Origin: Verpa conica
Taxonomy: Eukaryota > Ascomycota > Pezizomycetes > Pezizales > Morchellaceae
Length of the DNA: 64,000 nt
Assembly (NCBI GenBank): GCA_033030425.1
Contig: JAUFSD010000001.1
Span: 1,922,001-1,986,000 of the forward strand
Reading direction: 5' to 3'
The notes beneath the pieces are model-generated. The model had not been told where the DNA came from, made no database searches, and was given only the letters and a program-made list of their open reading frames with translations. A program made the position numbers and the translations under genes. Positions 11,784 to 22,478 of the stretch are shown here, in pieces (position 1 is the first letter of the stretch; each line of letters begins with the position of its first letter).

Positions 11784-13258
11784 TCATACGAGCGGCCTTT
11801 GCCCATATACAACATGCCTAATGAACAGCGTTAGTGATGAATACCAGAAATTCTTAGGAAATAGTGATAGGCACAACATTGTGAAATATAAATTATTCTT
11901 CCTAGACTGTAGCTCAGCGCGAACATTGGCAAGGAGGACATAAACTTCGCCTACACTCCACTATTATATCACATATTAGCCGCCAAAGGCTAGGTGGGTA
12001 CTGGTTTTTCAGGCGTATAATCATATTGGACATACCCCCAGAACCCGCGTGAAATGCGCCAGGGTAAATCCCTCTTTTCTCATCTAGTAGTTAGCAAATT
12101 GAATAATGGTTCACCAAAACTGCCTGGCTGCCTGGTGATAGCATTTCTTAAAAGTAATCTCATACCAAGAGCTTCTAAAAGATTTAGAAGATTATATCTT
12201 CCGATATTCTTCATTTTAGGATCCTTTGGCCACGGACCGCAGGGGACTTTAAAGACTTTTTCAGTAACATTGGCAAAACCAGCTTCTTTCATCCATCCGT
12301 ACAGTTTATCTGTAATAGCAAAGGGCTTTCCTATTATATCGGCTGCCTCGTTCCCTAGCTTACACCATTTGTATATTGCCATATTTTCGTCAATATCAAT
12401 AGGCCGGCCTTCGGCATCATCAGTAAAAAAACCAACTGTGGTCTCAACAGATTCAAACCATCCGCCAGGTTTTAGAGTGGCGTATGATTCTCGATACATA
12501 TTTACCCAGTCGGAAACGGACCCGTGGAGGGCTCGAGCGTGGATAAAATCGAATGAGTTTAGGGGGTATTCCCATGGCTTTGTGAAGTCATCAATTTCAA
12601 ATGAGCAGTTTACAGGCACCCTATATATAGTACGCCGTTAGTTATTATCTTTTTATTTCTTTATCTTTGAATTCGAAGTTTACCAAGAAGGTTGTATTGG
12701 TGAGAGGTCATTCCCAATCACACGTGCATTTGGAAACTTGTCTGCAATGTCGATTGCCCAGATGCCAGTACCCGTCCCAATATCAAGGATTCTTTGCAGA
12801 TTCTCGCCGATTGGTGCTAGGTATAGAGCCCCGTCAAGGACGAGAGAATAGACGTGATGACTGCGTATTAACCCTACTTAGTTCTTAAAGCATCGTGATT
12901 AGGACGGGGGGCAAAGTTAATCACAATATATCAAGCTGTTCGTTTTGCTTTTCGTCGTTAGGACCCCAGTACTGACCCTCGCTATAAGCATGGTATCTAA
13001 AAATTTTCACAGATAGTTAGTACTTTTCCGCATCTATTTTAGCAGCTTAGATAGATACCTCCGGCCGTTCTCATACTTGTAACTTCTTGCTTCGGTTTCG
13101 AGAGAGTTTGTATCACTTAGGCTACTAAAAGAGGTGGCTTAGCACTGCTCTCCCTACCCTTGCAGCTAACGTGGTCATTAGGAATTAACTTACCCTCCAC
13201 GACTATATTCCTCTAGTTCGGTCTCGAGATTAGTATCAACTTCAACTACTTCATGCAT
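11784..13258 (-). CDS. LaeA-like SAM-dependent methyltransferase
   Basis: Eight exons (13258-13194, 13121-13059, 12996-12925, 12860-12684, 12620-12166, 12073-12036, 11960-11878, 11817-11784) add to 987 nt, 328 aa, every junction in phase. The N-terminus [10 protein letters not shown] and [21 protein letters not shown] is the usual lead-in of fungal LaeA-like/TAM-domain methyltransferases. SAM motif I is [11 protein letters not shown] (about residues 91-101), followed by [35 protein letters not shown] and the terminal HVVYGQRP. Several donors are weak (GTGATT, GTTGTG) and acceptors unusual (AAAAG), so single-frame reading falsely suggests a broken gene. Relatives act on secondary-metabolite pathways or their regulation; LaeA itself is a nuclear regulator. 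No biosynthetic backbone gene is nearby, so the substrate is unknown. Confidence 0.82.
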
Positions 13259-14291
13259 CGCAGTTGAGCTAGTTAGAAGTCCTTTTCCCCTTCCTTAAGT
13301 GTTTTTCCCGTGTCGTCCTAGCCCTTCTTATCTTTGAAAATTTTGGATAGGAGGTAACTGTCGCGAGCAACGGGTGACTTTATTCCCCTGGGCTATGGAC
13401 TGGATTTGTATGCTCGGATATGGAGTTAGGTGGGGGCTTGATGTATGCATGCAGAGCGAATCCGGGATGACACAAGCAGCAATTTGCCAAATTTCAATAA
13501 ACCACCATCTGGGCTATCGGCGATTTTATGGCGATGAAGAGCATGCTATACCGCAGACCCTAGTCATTTACGATGGCATCTTTGAAGAACCGTCTGACTA
13601 GGATCTTCAAATATGAGGCTAAGTTTGACTCCTAGGCACCCCAGCCATACATGTAATTATAAGCCGTGGCCTGGCCGGAGGTGCGTATACTAGCTAGAAT
13701 ATTGAGGGATTCTTGAACGTAGGCAGTCCATTCCCGCGTGAAGAAATTATACATAGATACATATAGTATCTAGTCGGGGAGTATCTATATAATACTGTAG
13801 CTTGTTTTGTTGCTCTGCCCTATAAATATACATTTATAGGTCATGTCATGGGAAACAAAAATAATTTTTTACCTTCCCTTTCCTTCCCGAGCGCTCCGTT
13901 ATAAGTTCGCAGCTGATGATTCAAAGCCATCATACACCCTGTGTGGAAAGTTGGCATTCTGTACGGACCAGGTGCCAACAACTTTAGAAATGCTGCACCT
14001 GATCCCGCCGTAAACCTCGTTGAGATCGATCTTTAAGGGATCTTGATTCTCCGGTGTTCAATCCCGAACCGTAGACAGTACCGAGAAAAATTCAAAATAG
14101 ATCAAGTAAAATTACTGACCTTCGAAAACTGTCTCCAGCCGATATCATTCATGTGAAGATTACAAACAATATGCCAGGGATATTACATTCAAGCAGTTGC
14201 CGCGTTACCGACAGATACATGTCTACAATCGAAAGAGCATTATCGCGTTATAAAAGTGTTTATATTGCCAATGGGTGGCCAACCAGCATAA
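13259..14291. other. Intergenic, right part of the tRNA-flanked island
   Basis: About 1 kb with no supported gene. A 75-codon open frame at 13374-13601 has no recognisable motif. A near-palindrome (CCTATAAATA/TATTTATAGG type) sits at about 13820-13841 and a TACATGTA site at 13648-13655. Confidence 0.5.
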
Positions 14292-14364
14292 GCCTCGCTA
14301 GCTCAATCGGTAGAGCGTGAGACTCTTAATCTCAAGGTTGCGGGTTCGACCCCCGCGTGGGGCT
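14292..14364 (+). tRNA. tRNA-Lys (anticodon CUU), second copy
   Basis: Same 73 nt as the minus-strand tRNA-Lys at 9820-9892, with the same cloverleaf and A/B boxes. The preceding CATAA and the following T are also shared, but flanks diverge beyond that, so identity is essentially confined to the gene. A T-rich tract (CTTTTATTATTTTT) follows as the Pol III terminator. Confidence 0.97.
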
Positions 14365-16747
14365 TAATTTCTTTTATTATTTTTCCTCCTTTAGCTTCTC
14401 GAATATATGGTATTTTTACACCTCCCATCTAACCACTTACTAGTCTAGTCCATGAGACCGCTCGAGGCGAGGCAGGGGTGGTGGTCTCGAGGTGCCTCGG
14501 CTTTGTGGGCCTCTGGCTTTGGCTCGCCTTGGGAATTAGGAGCCTTGACGCATAGAACTATTTTTAGTGATGATTAAAAGCTATTAAATAAAGGCCGACA
14601 GCACTCGATCCATATGAGGTCATAGGCATGTAGGGTATATGAGGTCGGGCTTACCTCTCCTCTAGGCATACTATCAAACTATCATTCTATTGCTTGCACC
14701 TGTACTTTCACAAATAGTGTGGCGAATTATGGTAGGAATGGCCAGGGTGACCTATTGTACTCCTACTAGAGTCTGTAATATTTTTTTAATTTATTGTTAT
14801 TTGCCTCGGCCTTGTGGACCACACTATCACTTACCCACTACGCCTAATTAAGTATTATAAAACACTAGAAAAAAACTCATACCTAATCTAGATTGAGTTT
14901 TTATCCTATAGATAAAAATCCGGTATTAATCTGATGACATGATAGCAATAAGAAAGTAGGACACCAAACATCCAAAACATGTTTTTAATCTATTAATATA
15001 AGCTTAGCTAGAAATTTCAGACATTAACATATATAGGGAAAATACAGTAATATAATAGTGAACACCATGCCTTTCCTCCGAGGTGTGTTTGCCTTAGAGA
15101 AAGTAGAGGGCGCATTTTACTTAGTAAATGGAATTCAATAGCAGTTAGCCAAGTAGGAAATTTGCGCTCTACACACTATTGTCAGATTCTGGAAATGCCT
15201 GGAGGTTATGGCCATCGTTGCCTGAGTTCTCAACTGATACATATATTCAGAACGATTAAACACTCAATCGAAAATAAAACCTATGAGGATCTACTATGGA
15301 TATTTACGTGCAAAGCAATATGGCTCTGCTGCATACTGCAAGTAAACTATTGATGCTAGTTGGCTATGTATGATATGATCCAATAAAGGAAACTTGACCA
15401 TTTGTATTTCCGTTCCATAGATACTACATCCGACATCCGACACCCCCTGCATCTAAGACATCCTTCTACAGCTGCCAGCCCTGAAACCCCGAGAGTATGC
15501 TCTAGTTAATTAGGTTAGTTACCACAATGCCAGAGATTATAGTATTCAGACCCTTAGGTCATATATGGGGTGCTACGCATAAAACCTTGGAATACCAAGT
15601 ATTAAGCATATTTAATGAAGTGATTAACGTGCTGATGTAAGGAAGTAAAACGTCATTCCTGTAACGCGGGCTTAACTATATAGCTACACCGCTTTGAACT
15701 CATCATAATAGCAAAGAAAGTCCAGACCAATAAAACTCCTATCCTGGCCTTGTACGGCGGGCTCCATAGACTATCCGAGTAAATGGGGCTAGAATCTAAG
15801 ACGCCCTCACTAGCAGATGCTATAGAGATCGAGAATTTAGCCCCAAACTAGTGAAATGTAGGATTGGGTAAGTATAGATATCTATCGGCATGTCTTTAAA
15901 CGTAAGGCGACATCAAATTTCCACCTACCGATTATGAGGGTCCAGAGTTATATTTGCCTACTTGACGTAAATGTAAGTGTAATGAGCGAAAGAGGCGCTC
16001 CCGGGGTTGCGCAATCTAACATTGGAGCCAACCTCCCAATAAATAATATCTCTATCCTTGTTTGATATTCTTCTCTTCTACTATTTGTACGATCGATATT
16101 TATATAATGCTCCTTAAAGTTCAATTCTATTCTAGACCAAAAAAGCGGGAGCCAAGGCATGAAAACCATTGTGGCATGTAACTCACTTACCGGGATTCTC
16201 CAGCCGCAGTTCTCACTTTACATGCATGATCGGAGAATCCGGGCAAAGTGCAAGAACTTAATGACCCAGTAGTAAAAGCCTGTGGCGTGGGGATCCTGCG
16301 TATTTTGGATTGGAGAATAAATCAACAATACTTTATTCAGCTGGTATCGACACAATATCCTAGTCACCATGTGGTTGGTGTGTGTTCTGAACCCAATCAT
16401 GCTAATATCACAGGCGACTGTATTTCCCCCGCGCAGCCAACGCAGACGTCGTAAAAAACCTGTCTAACCGGTTTGTGTGACAAGAACCTACCTTTGGCAA
16501 AAGATCAACGCGGTAGGGATTATGCGGCAAAAGACCGTGTGCACAGCGCGTCCACTGGCTGTTCGATCGCGTTCCTCCTAGGCATATCGAGGACACTCGC
16601 GGGGGGGGTGAGGTTGCATGCAGGGGGACATCTCTTGGCGGCTCTGAATATATCCCATGGACTCCGCGCATGGAGAATTACTAGGATTTCTTCTCGACAT
16701 CGGAAATCCCGTAACTTCTCGTCAATCCCGTGGCACAGCACGCAACA
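14365..16747. other. Gene-poor AT-rich interval
   Basis: About 2.4 kb in which I see no supported gene. Short ORFs at 15162-15353, 15948-16169 and 16408-16751 lack motifs, and those in the GC-richer patch at 16400-16750 overlap on both strands in several frames. Confidence 0.5.
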
Positions 16748-19325
16748 ATGACTTCTAGTTATATAAGCCGACCAGAGAGTACAACCTACTCAACCACAAC
16801 AACAACAACATTTGTGAATCCGGGAGAGCTTGTGGAGAGTCGAATGACAAGTCAAGCGAGGCTTACACTACGGCGCAGAGCAATTGATCAATATATAAAG
16901 CCAGTCCTCGACTTACATAGTTAGTATAATTATAAGCCTCCGTCCCCCAAGTAGCCAGAACCTAACCCCTCCCAGACCCAGATGATGACCTACCATCCAA
17001 CTATGGGGATGACGTGTACACCTATACATATAAAGAAGACCTTAAACGCGCAGCGATCATCGACGAAGGAGCTTGTCTTATCCGGAACTCTAACCTACGA
17101 TCAAAGAGTGCAGGCCGTAGATATGGAGAAGTTCAAGTTACGTTTTATAACTACGGTGTCATCCAGGACGATAACGAAGACCTTGAAGATGTGGAAGATG
17201 AGGAAGACTACTTCTCCGATTCAATTACAACAGAGCAGAAAAGGGAGATTGAGAGAAGGATGAAGAGGAAACTAGTAGAACAAAGAAGGAGGTCTTTGAT
17301 CCAGGCAGCCAAAAAAAAGGGAGATAGTTACGAGCTCTTGCCGCTGCAATATCTGTACGAGAGAGATTCAGAAACTGAATATCCTCAGATGCAATATGAG
17401 TGTTTTCCAGCTGATATCAAGGAAAAATCGGGGGTAAAGATTATGTAAGTATATCCCTGTTTTGGAATCTGGAGTTTACCGCTGTATAAACTTGGAACTC
17501 TGTGTTGAGATGGGAAAATTTTACAGAGAATTCCCTGCTTGTTATTATGCCAGGGTATGTCGCCATCTCGCAACTATGGGTCTCATGACAGATAAATTAA
17601 CACCCCTTAGGAATTTCTAGAAACAATGCAGAACCATAATAACCGCGATAAATTCTCTGATGTGGATCCCCAGGGTGTCCTGAAGTCAAGAAATTTACAA
17701 TTTAACAAACATAACCCTGGGTTCAAAACAGGTGTCTCATTGCGTGCTACCTGCAATGATACGGATAGAGATTATCTTACGCTCCTTGCGGCTATTCCAT
17801 ACCTTGGGAAACCTCCTAGAATGAACTTTGAACGTGATGCTAGACTTCACCCTGAAAATGTGGCCTCATGCTTGACCGAGTACCGCCCCGTGGGAGAGCG
17901 AGAATCATGGCGGCGGGAGAGTTTAAGCTTGTCAGAGTATAGGTTTCTAGGTCCATACATAGGGAAAGGCTCGATAAGGCACAAAGGTATCAAAAACGAG
18001 TTGAAAGAGGAGCGTTACGCCGATCAGGAAGTTATTATCCACCAAGCATGGTTTATGGTTCTCGATAATTGTTTGTGCCTTTACTATCCATTATTTTCCT
18101 CGTAAAAGTAAAAGAATGGCAATTAACACATGTTACATGGAGATAGATACGATGGCAATTTTCAGATCTTCGGACGATCAACTCTCGAACAGAAACCCGC
18201 ACCCACCGTTATATCCATATCAGGATAAAATCGGTGCTTTCCACGCGCTAGTACATGCCATCTCAAACATTCTTGATAACTCAGACAAGATACTTCTCGA
18301 TACTTATCGCGCCAAAGTCTCTGAATTGGTCCGTTCCCCGAAGTTCTAGTTAAGGTACTGTCATTAACATAAAATTATAGGAATATGGCTATCAGTCTCT
18401 TATAAAAGATGAGCATGAGGATGAGAACGAGGATGAGAGCAGTGACGAAGATGATTACAGGAGGACAAGCCCCAAGAAGAGGAAAATGGTTATAGGGTCT
18501 CCCATCCAAGAAAATCCCAAAGACCTAGCCAGGGGGATTGAAAAGGTCATAACCCAAATTAGTACCATTAGCAGCGTGGTACAATCTCAAATCCAAATCC
18601 TAAAAGACCTCCGAGAAATCTTTCGCCTCAGTATAGGCTTAGACTCTAGGCGACCTCAAGGTGGTATAGTGCAAATACCAATTATGTCGGACCAAAAAGA
18701 ACAGGTCCGCATCGCTGAGGGAAGCCTCACTTCAGTCATTGAGGAGCGACACCGCTTTTCTGAGAAACTTGATGTTTTATTTAAGGACATGAAATCTGTA
18801 CGCTCACCCTTCATATCTCTTATAAGTGTAAGAATCCTAACGTACAGGTACCATGGTAGATATCACGATCCTTAGCAGGAAGGGGAACTGAAGAGTCGAT
18901 GGCAAGGCAAGCGCATACTATGTCAATGCTCACACTTGTCACAACACTGTTTTTGCCACTTGGATTTTTCTCTTCGGTAAGTTTCATAAGTCTCTTTAAA
19001 GACAGTATTTTGTCTAGTAGCCATCTCAAAGGGTTGTTAATGAGTGTGTTTGAGGACATAGTACGCTGCATTGGACCCTATCAGGCTTAGAGTTAAGACG
19101 CGGGCACAGTTCTGGAAACTATCTGGCCCGGTCACTGCTGCCTTCATGATCGCTGCTTTGACAGTCATTATTCAAAAAAAAGGCCGGACAAAAAGATTTA
19201 TTCAAAGGCTAGCATTATTACGAGTAAAGCTTATGAATATTTTGCTGAAATACAAGCTTGATAAGACCAAGTCGCGGTCACAGCCACGACCGCGAGTCAT
19301 AAAAATGGAGGCTGATATTTCTTAA
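16748..19325 (+). CDS. CorA-like two-TM membrane protein
   Basis: Eight exons (16748-16919, 16982-17444, 17527-17554, 17611-18070, 18147-18328, 18381-18825, 18879-18976, 19098-19325) add to 2076 nt, 691 aa, in frame throughout. The large N-terminal region carries an acidic stretch (DDNEDLEDVEDEEDYFSD) and a basic coiled-coil-like helix. The middle has HQAWFMVLDNYTMAIF, the fungal variant of the CorA-like pre-domain. Then come a second acidic/basic linker with a KKRK nuclear-signal-like patch, a long helical region, MARQAHTMSMLTLVTTLFLPLGFFSS (TM1) and FWKLSGPVTAAFMIAALTVIIQ (TM2). Two C-terminal TM helices after a long helix is the CorA architecture. No GMN motif is visible, so Mg2+ transport is doubtful. 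Such proteins are expanded in filamentous ascomycetes. The 28-nt exon 3 and exon 6/7 junction are least certain. Confidence 0.75.
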
Positions 19326-20223
19326 GCGGGGACCAGGTGGTATGTTAATTAGATGTACATTTCTTTTGTTAAGCACATTAATGAAGTCACGGTAGCTATA
19401 ATGTAATTTAAAAATGAGACATGCCTATACAAGATTTAGAGTCAGGCAGTTTATGGTAGGGATCAGAACTAACTTGAGCCATCCTTATATATACTTACAC
19501 TATAGCAAGTAACTATACAAGCAAATACATTAGATTCACATACACCAGTTTCATTATTAGTGAGGCTAGCTTCTGAGTTGATCTTCTGGTGTTACGAAGC
19601 CGACTCGGGATAAATGTTCTTTGACATCAAGAAACTTAATGAGCTAGACCATAAAACCTATAATATACGGCAGATAGCATATCCATATAAGGCAAAACTC
19701 GAAAAGGTTTTATAGCCCTGTCAAAGAGAAAATTTGTTCATTAATGAATTAAACAAAAAAAGAAAAAAAGAAAAAAAGAAAAAAAGAAAAAAAGAAAAAA
19801 AGAAAAGTTGTTCTGTTTTTAGGATAAGCAAATTAAAATAATAAAAAACAATATTCATATCTTCATATGATATAGTTTAAAAACCTGCCCCCTACCCACC
19901 CAAACCATAACCACTATAGTATCACTGTGAAGGACTCTACCTATATTTATCCCAATGCCTATGCAATGCTTATACCCTCTTGAAGCCAATAACAGCACCT
20001 CAAGTTTATCTACTGGGCTCTACAGATTGCTTATCACAGAGTAAGATCAATATCTAGTATCAAAATAGCTTGATTGACTACCAGTAAATACATAAGGCTT
20101 TGTGAGCGTGTAAGGGGTAGGGGATAAAGTGAGTGAGAAAGAAAGAAAGTGAGTATATGAAATTTGTATCCTCCGGAGCACCGTAACCTCAAGCCAATTG
20201 AATAGGAATATTTGGGGGGAAAA
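19326..20223. other. Intergenic with A-rich retroposon tail
   Basis: No gene between the CorA-like stop and the vWA-protein stop (convergent 3' ends). It holds the A7G-repeat tail element at 19740-19800. Confidence 0.55.
19740..19800 (+). mobile_element. Truncated retroposon 3' end with A-rich tail
   Basis: The sequence ATTAATGAATTAAAC followed by about six AAAAAAAG units is flanked by AGAAAATTTGTTC (19727-19739) and AGAAAAGTTGTTC (19801-19813), which agree at 12 of 13 positions, as an aged target-site duplication would. The same ATTAATGAATTAAAC-A tail recurs at 22433-22463 and 25034-25079. This fits a heavily 5'-truncated LINE-like insertion. The source element is not in the window. Confidence 0.6.
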
Positions 20224-21628
20224 CTAATCGCTTTCATCAGAAATTGGACCATCGTCTTCTGGGTCTTCCACGTCGCTGTCGTTGTTGACCTGACCTTCGA
20301 TTGTACGTTGTACGGTGTCGATCTCTTCTGTTGAATCCCACTATTTGAGAAGGTTAGATATAAACTAGTATATAGGTATATATGAGGGAAACTTACGTAA
20401 GGTGAGATAGCTCCGAGGAGAAGTTTTGACAACTAATTAAATACCGGAAGTCAGATCATGAATCCTCATATACAAGATATCCAATAGATATCAACTTACC
20501 AGAATCCATTTTTTTTCGGGCTCCTTGATATCTTCGAGGCGGTTTGACACTATTGAGACATTAGCAAACAGATAAAGAAGTATACTATTATTAATTAATG
20601 GGGTTACGTACTTGGTAAGCAATCGACATACTGTCCTACTAAGGGATGGTCATCAAGGTCCTGGATAAGTTTCTCTGCTCCTTTGTCGTTTCCAACACGG
20701 GAGAATTGGAATGCAACAGCTAGAATTATTGAAAAGAGATAAGCTACTAAACACCTCAAAAATTTATGAGAGAGAAGAGGAACGAAATACGCACATTGAG
20801 GTCCTCTGCTACCCTCTTTCGATAGATCCGCAATACAGTTGACAATGACGGTTTCCAAAAGGCCTGTGCTTTCTCCTTCGGGCTATGTAGAACAGAAACT
20901 TCAGTAATTTTTCTTTAGAAGGCTAGAGGAAAAAGTATTTCTGTGATCTTACCGCTCCATCAGTGATGACCATGATAAGTAGAGGTCTCTTCATATCATT
21001 GTTTACGAATTTATCGAGGATCTTCTTCTTCAACTCTGTTCCTATTCTTGTCACACCACCGTAATTGTGGCCCTTGAGAACGCTCCTAACGGTTTTCACG
21101 GTGACATTCTTCTTTCCTTGAGGTGCGTTGAGGAATCGGACTGTGACAATTCCCTGATCCCTTGCGAACCCATAAATATCTGAAATATTGTTCAGGGTCT
21201 TTTGTAGTGTCTTGATTCGAGCACCGTCCTCCTCATACTTCATCGAGTCGGAGTCATCTGGTATGACATAATTAGACACCTACGACCCAATAACAGGAGA
21301 AGAGGGGGGACAAACCGATAAGGATTGCAAGATCGTAGAGCGTTAAAATTCCAAATTGGTTTGCCACTTCCCGAGTGCATCCTTTCTTCCGTAGCTCGTT
21401 GACCATGTTTGCAGCTTTCTGAGCGAGTTCATCGGGAATCGAGGGGTAAAATCTTTCTAGTTTCTTAGTCTTGACAAGATCCTGAAGTCTTTCTCTGCAC
21501 TCTGCGGGAGTCATATCGCGGGGTGTGTATGTGGGGTAATTTTCCTCAAGTGAAACCTTGGAGGTGAGGACAGTGATATCATCGGGCTGGGCCTCTGAAA
21601 ATTGGGGGTTCTCAACGATGTTAGACAT
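20224..21628 (-). CDS. vWA-domain protein
   Basis: Seven exons (21628-21316, 21257-20953, 20882-20795, 20719-20612, 20549-20500, 20432-20397, 20340-20224) give 1017 nt, 338 aa. The vWA domain starts at LAILIDDSDSM, where the MIDAS motif DxSxS (about residues 105-110) is rebuilt exactly across intron 1. VRFLNAPQGKKNV, the MIDAS Thr region and LLIMVITDGA follow, then LLETVIVNCI, VAFQFSRVGND and GQYVDCLP complete the alternating beta/alpha fold. The C-terminus is acidic (EDPEDDGPISDESD). There is no signal peptide. Homologous fungal intracellular vWA proteins of this size are common but uncharacterised. They are expected to bind a divalent cation and a protein partner. Confidence 0.88.
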
Positions 21629-22432
21629 TTTGATCTTGTTACTTTGGCTTGTGGATAAGGATGATGGATTTGTTGCTCTTGAGAATTAAGTACGTTGCTG
21701 TTATCGTTGGTGCTCTTGCTAGACTTAAATAGTTCCTCGAAGTCGGGGTATCAAACGCAACTAGGCACACCAGGAGGCTATGTGGGGGCAAAAAATATCT
21801 CATTATACCTCCCGAGATATCTACTTTCAGAAATCAGGACTAGCTATTCGTGACTGGTGTCCTGAGGGTGCATTAGGCTTAGGTTCACAACTATCTTTGT
21901 AAATAGGTGAAATCGTAGATACTTGTTCGATTACAAATCGGGTCCATAGAGTCTGGTTGGACATAACCCTAGGCATTTTATCTTGATCCAATAATTTCAA
22001 CGATGTAATGCAGAAAGAAGCATGGATATATCTCGATACCTCCAAGGCTTATTGCAAGATCATTCGCCGCTGAACCTGCGGGGCTTTCTCTAGATCTGCG
22101 GTTTTGACGTGGCTCGCAATAGATACACAAAAGTCAATAAATATATAGCTGAAATCAACCAGCAAGGTTACTTGGGAGCTCGACCCCGCTATCAACCCTA
22201 ACACTATTATGCATGGAATCACTGATCAACCCAGGCGGCTGACACCGGCACCCTGAAGTCGATTGCTCCACACAAAAAATGATATCTCAACCTGGGGTAC
22301 TTGGGGTCTTCATTGTAGGTCTTTTGGATCTATTACTACATAGTTGCTGTGCGTAGCTTGGCTTGAGCCGGTACGTGGTGATGTAACCGAAAGAAGTTCT
22401 ATTTTTTAAAATCTTTTAATGATTTTATGCTG
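21629..22432. other. Intergenic upstream of the vWA gene
   Basis: Promoter side of the vWA gene, then AT-rich DNA. The minus-strand ORF at 21827-22045 has no recognisable feature. Confidence 0.5.
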
Positions 22433-22463
22433 TTCATGTAATTAATGAATTAAACAAAAAAAA
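22433..22463 (+). mobile_element. 31-bp retroposon remnant with exact 15-bp TSD
   Basis: A 31-bp insert made of TTCATGTAATTAATGAATTAAAC plus an A8 tail lies between two exact copies of AATGATTTTATGCTG (22418-22432 and 22464-22478). A poly(A) end and long duplication are the signature of target-primed reverse transcription, with nearly complete 5' truncation. The same tail sequence occurs at 19740 and 25034. Confidence 0.85.
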
Positions 22464-22478
22464 AATGATTTTATGCTG

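Noticed and set aside
12054..12641. 195-codon plus-strand ORF
   Set aside because: Antisense shadow of the methyltransferase exon 5.
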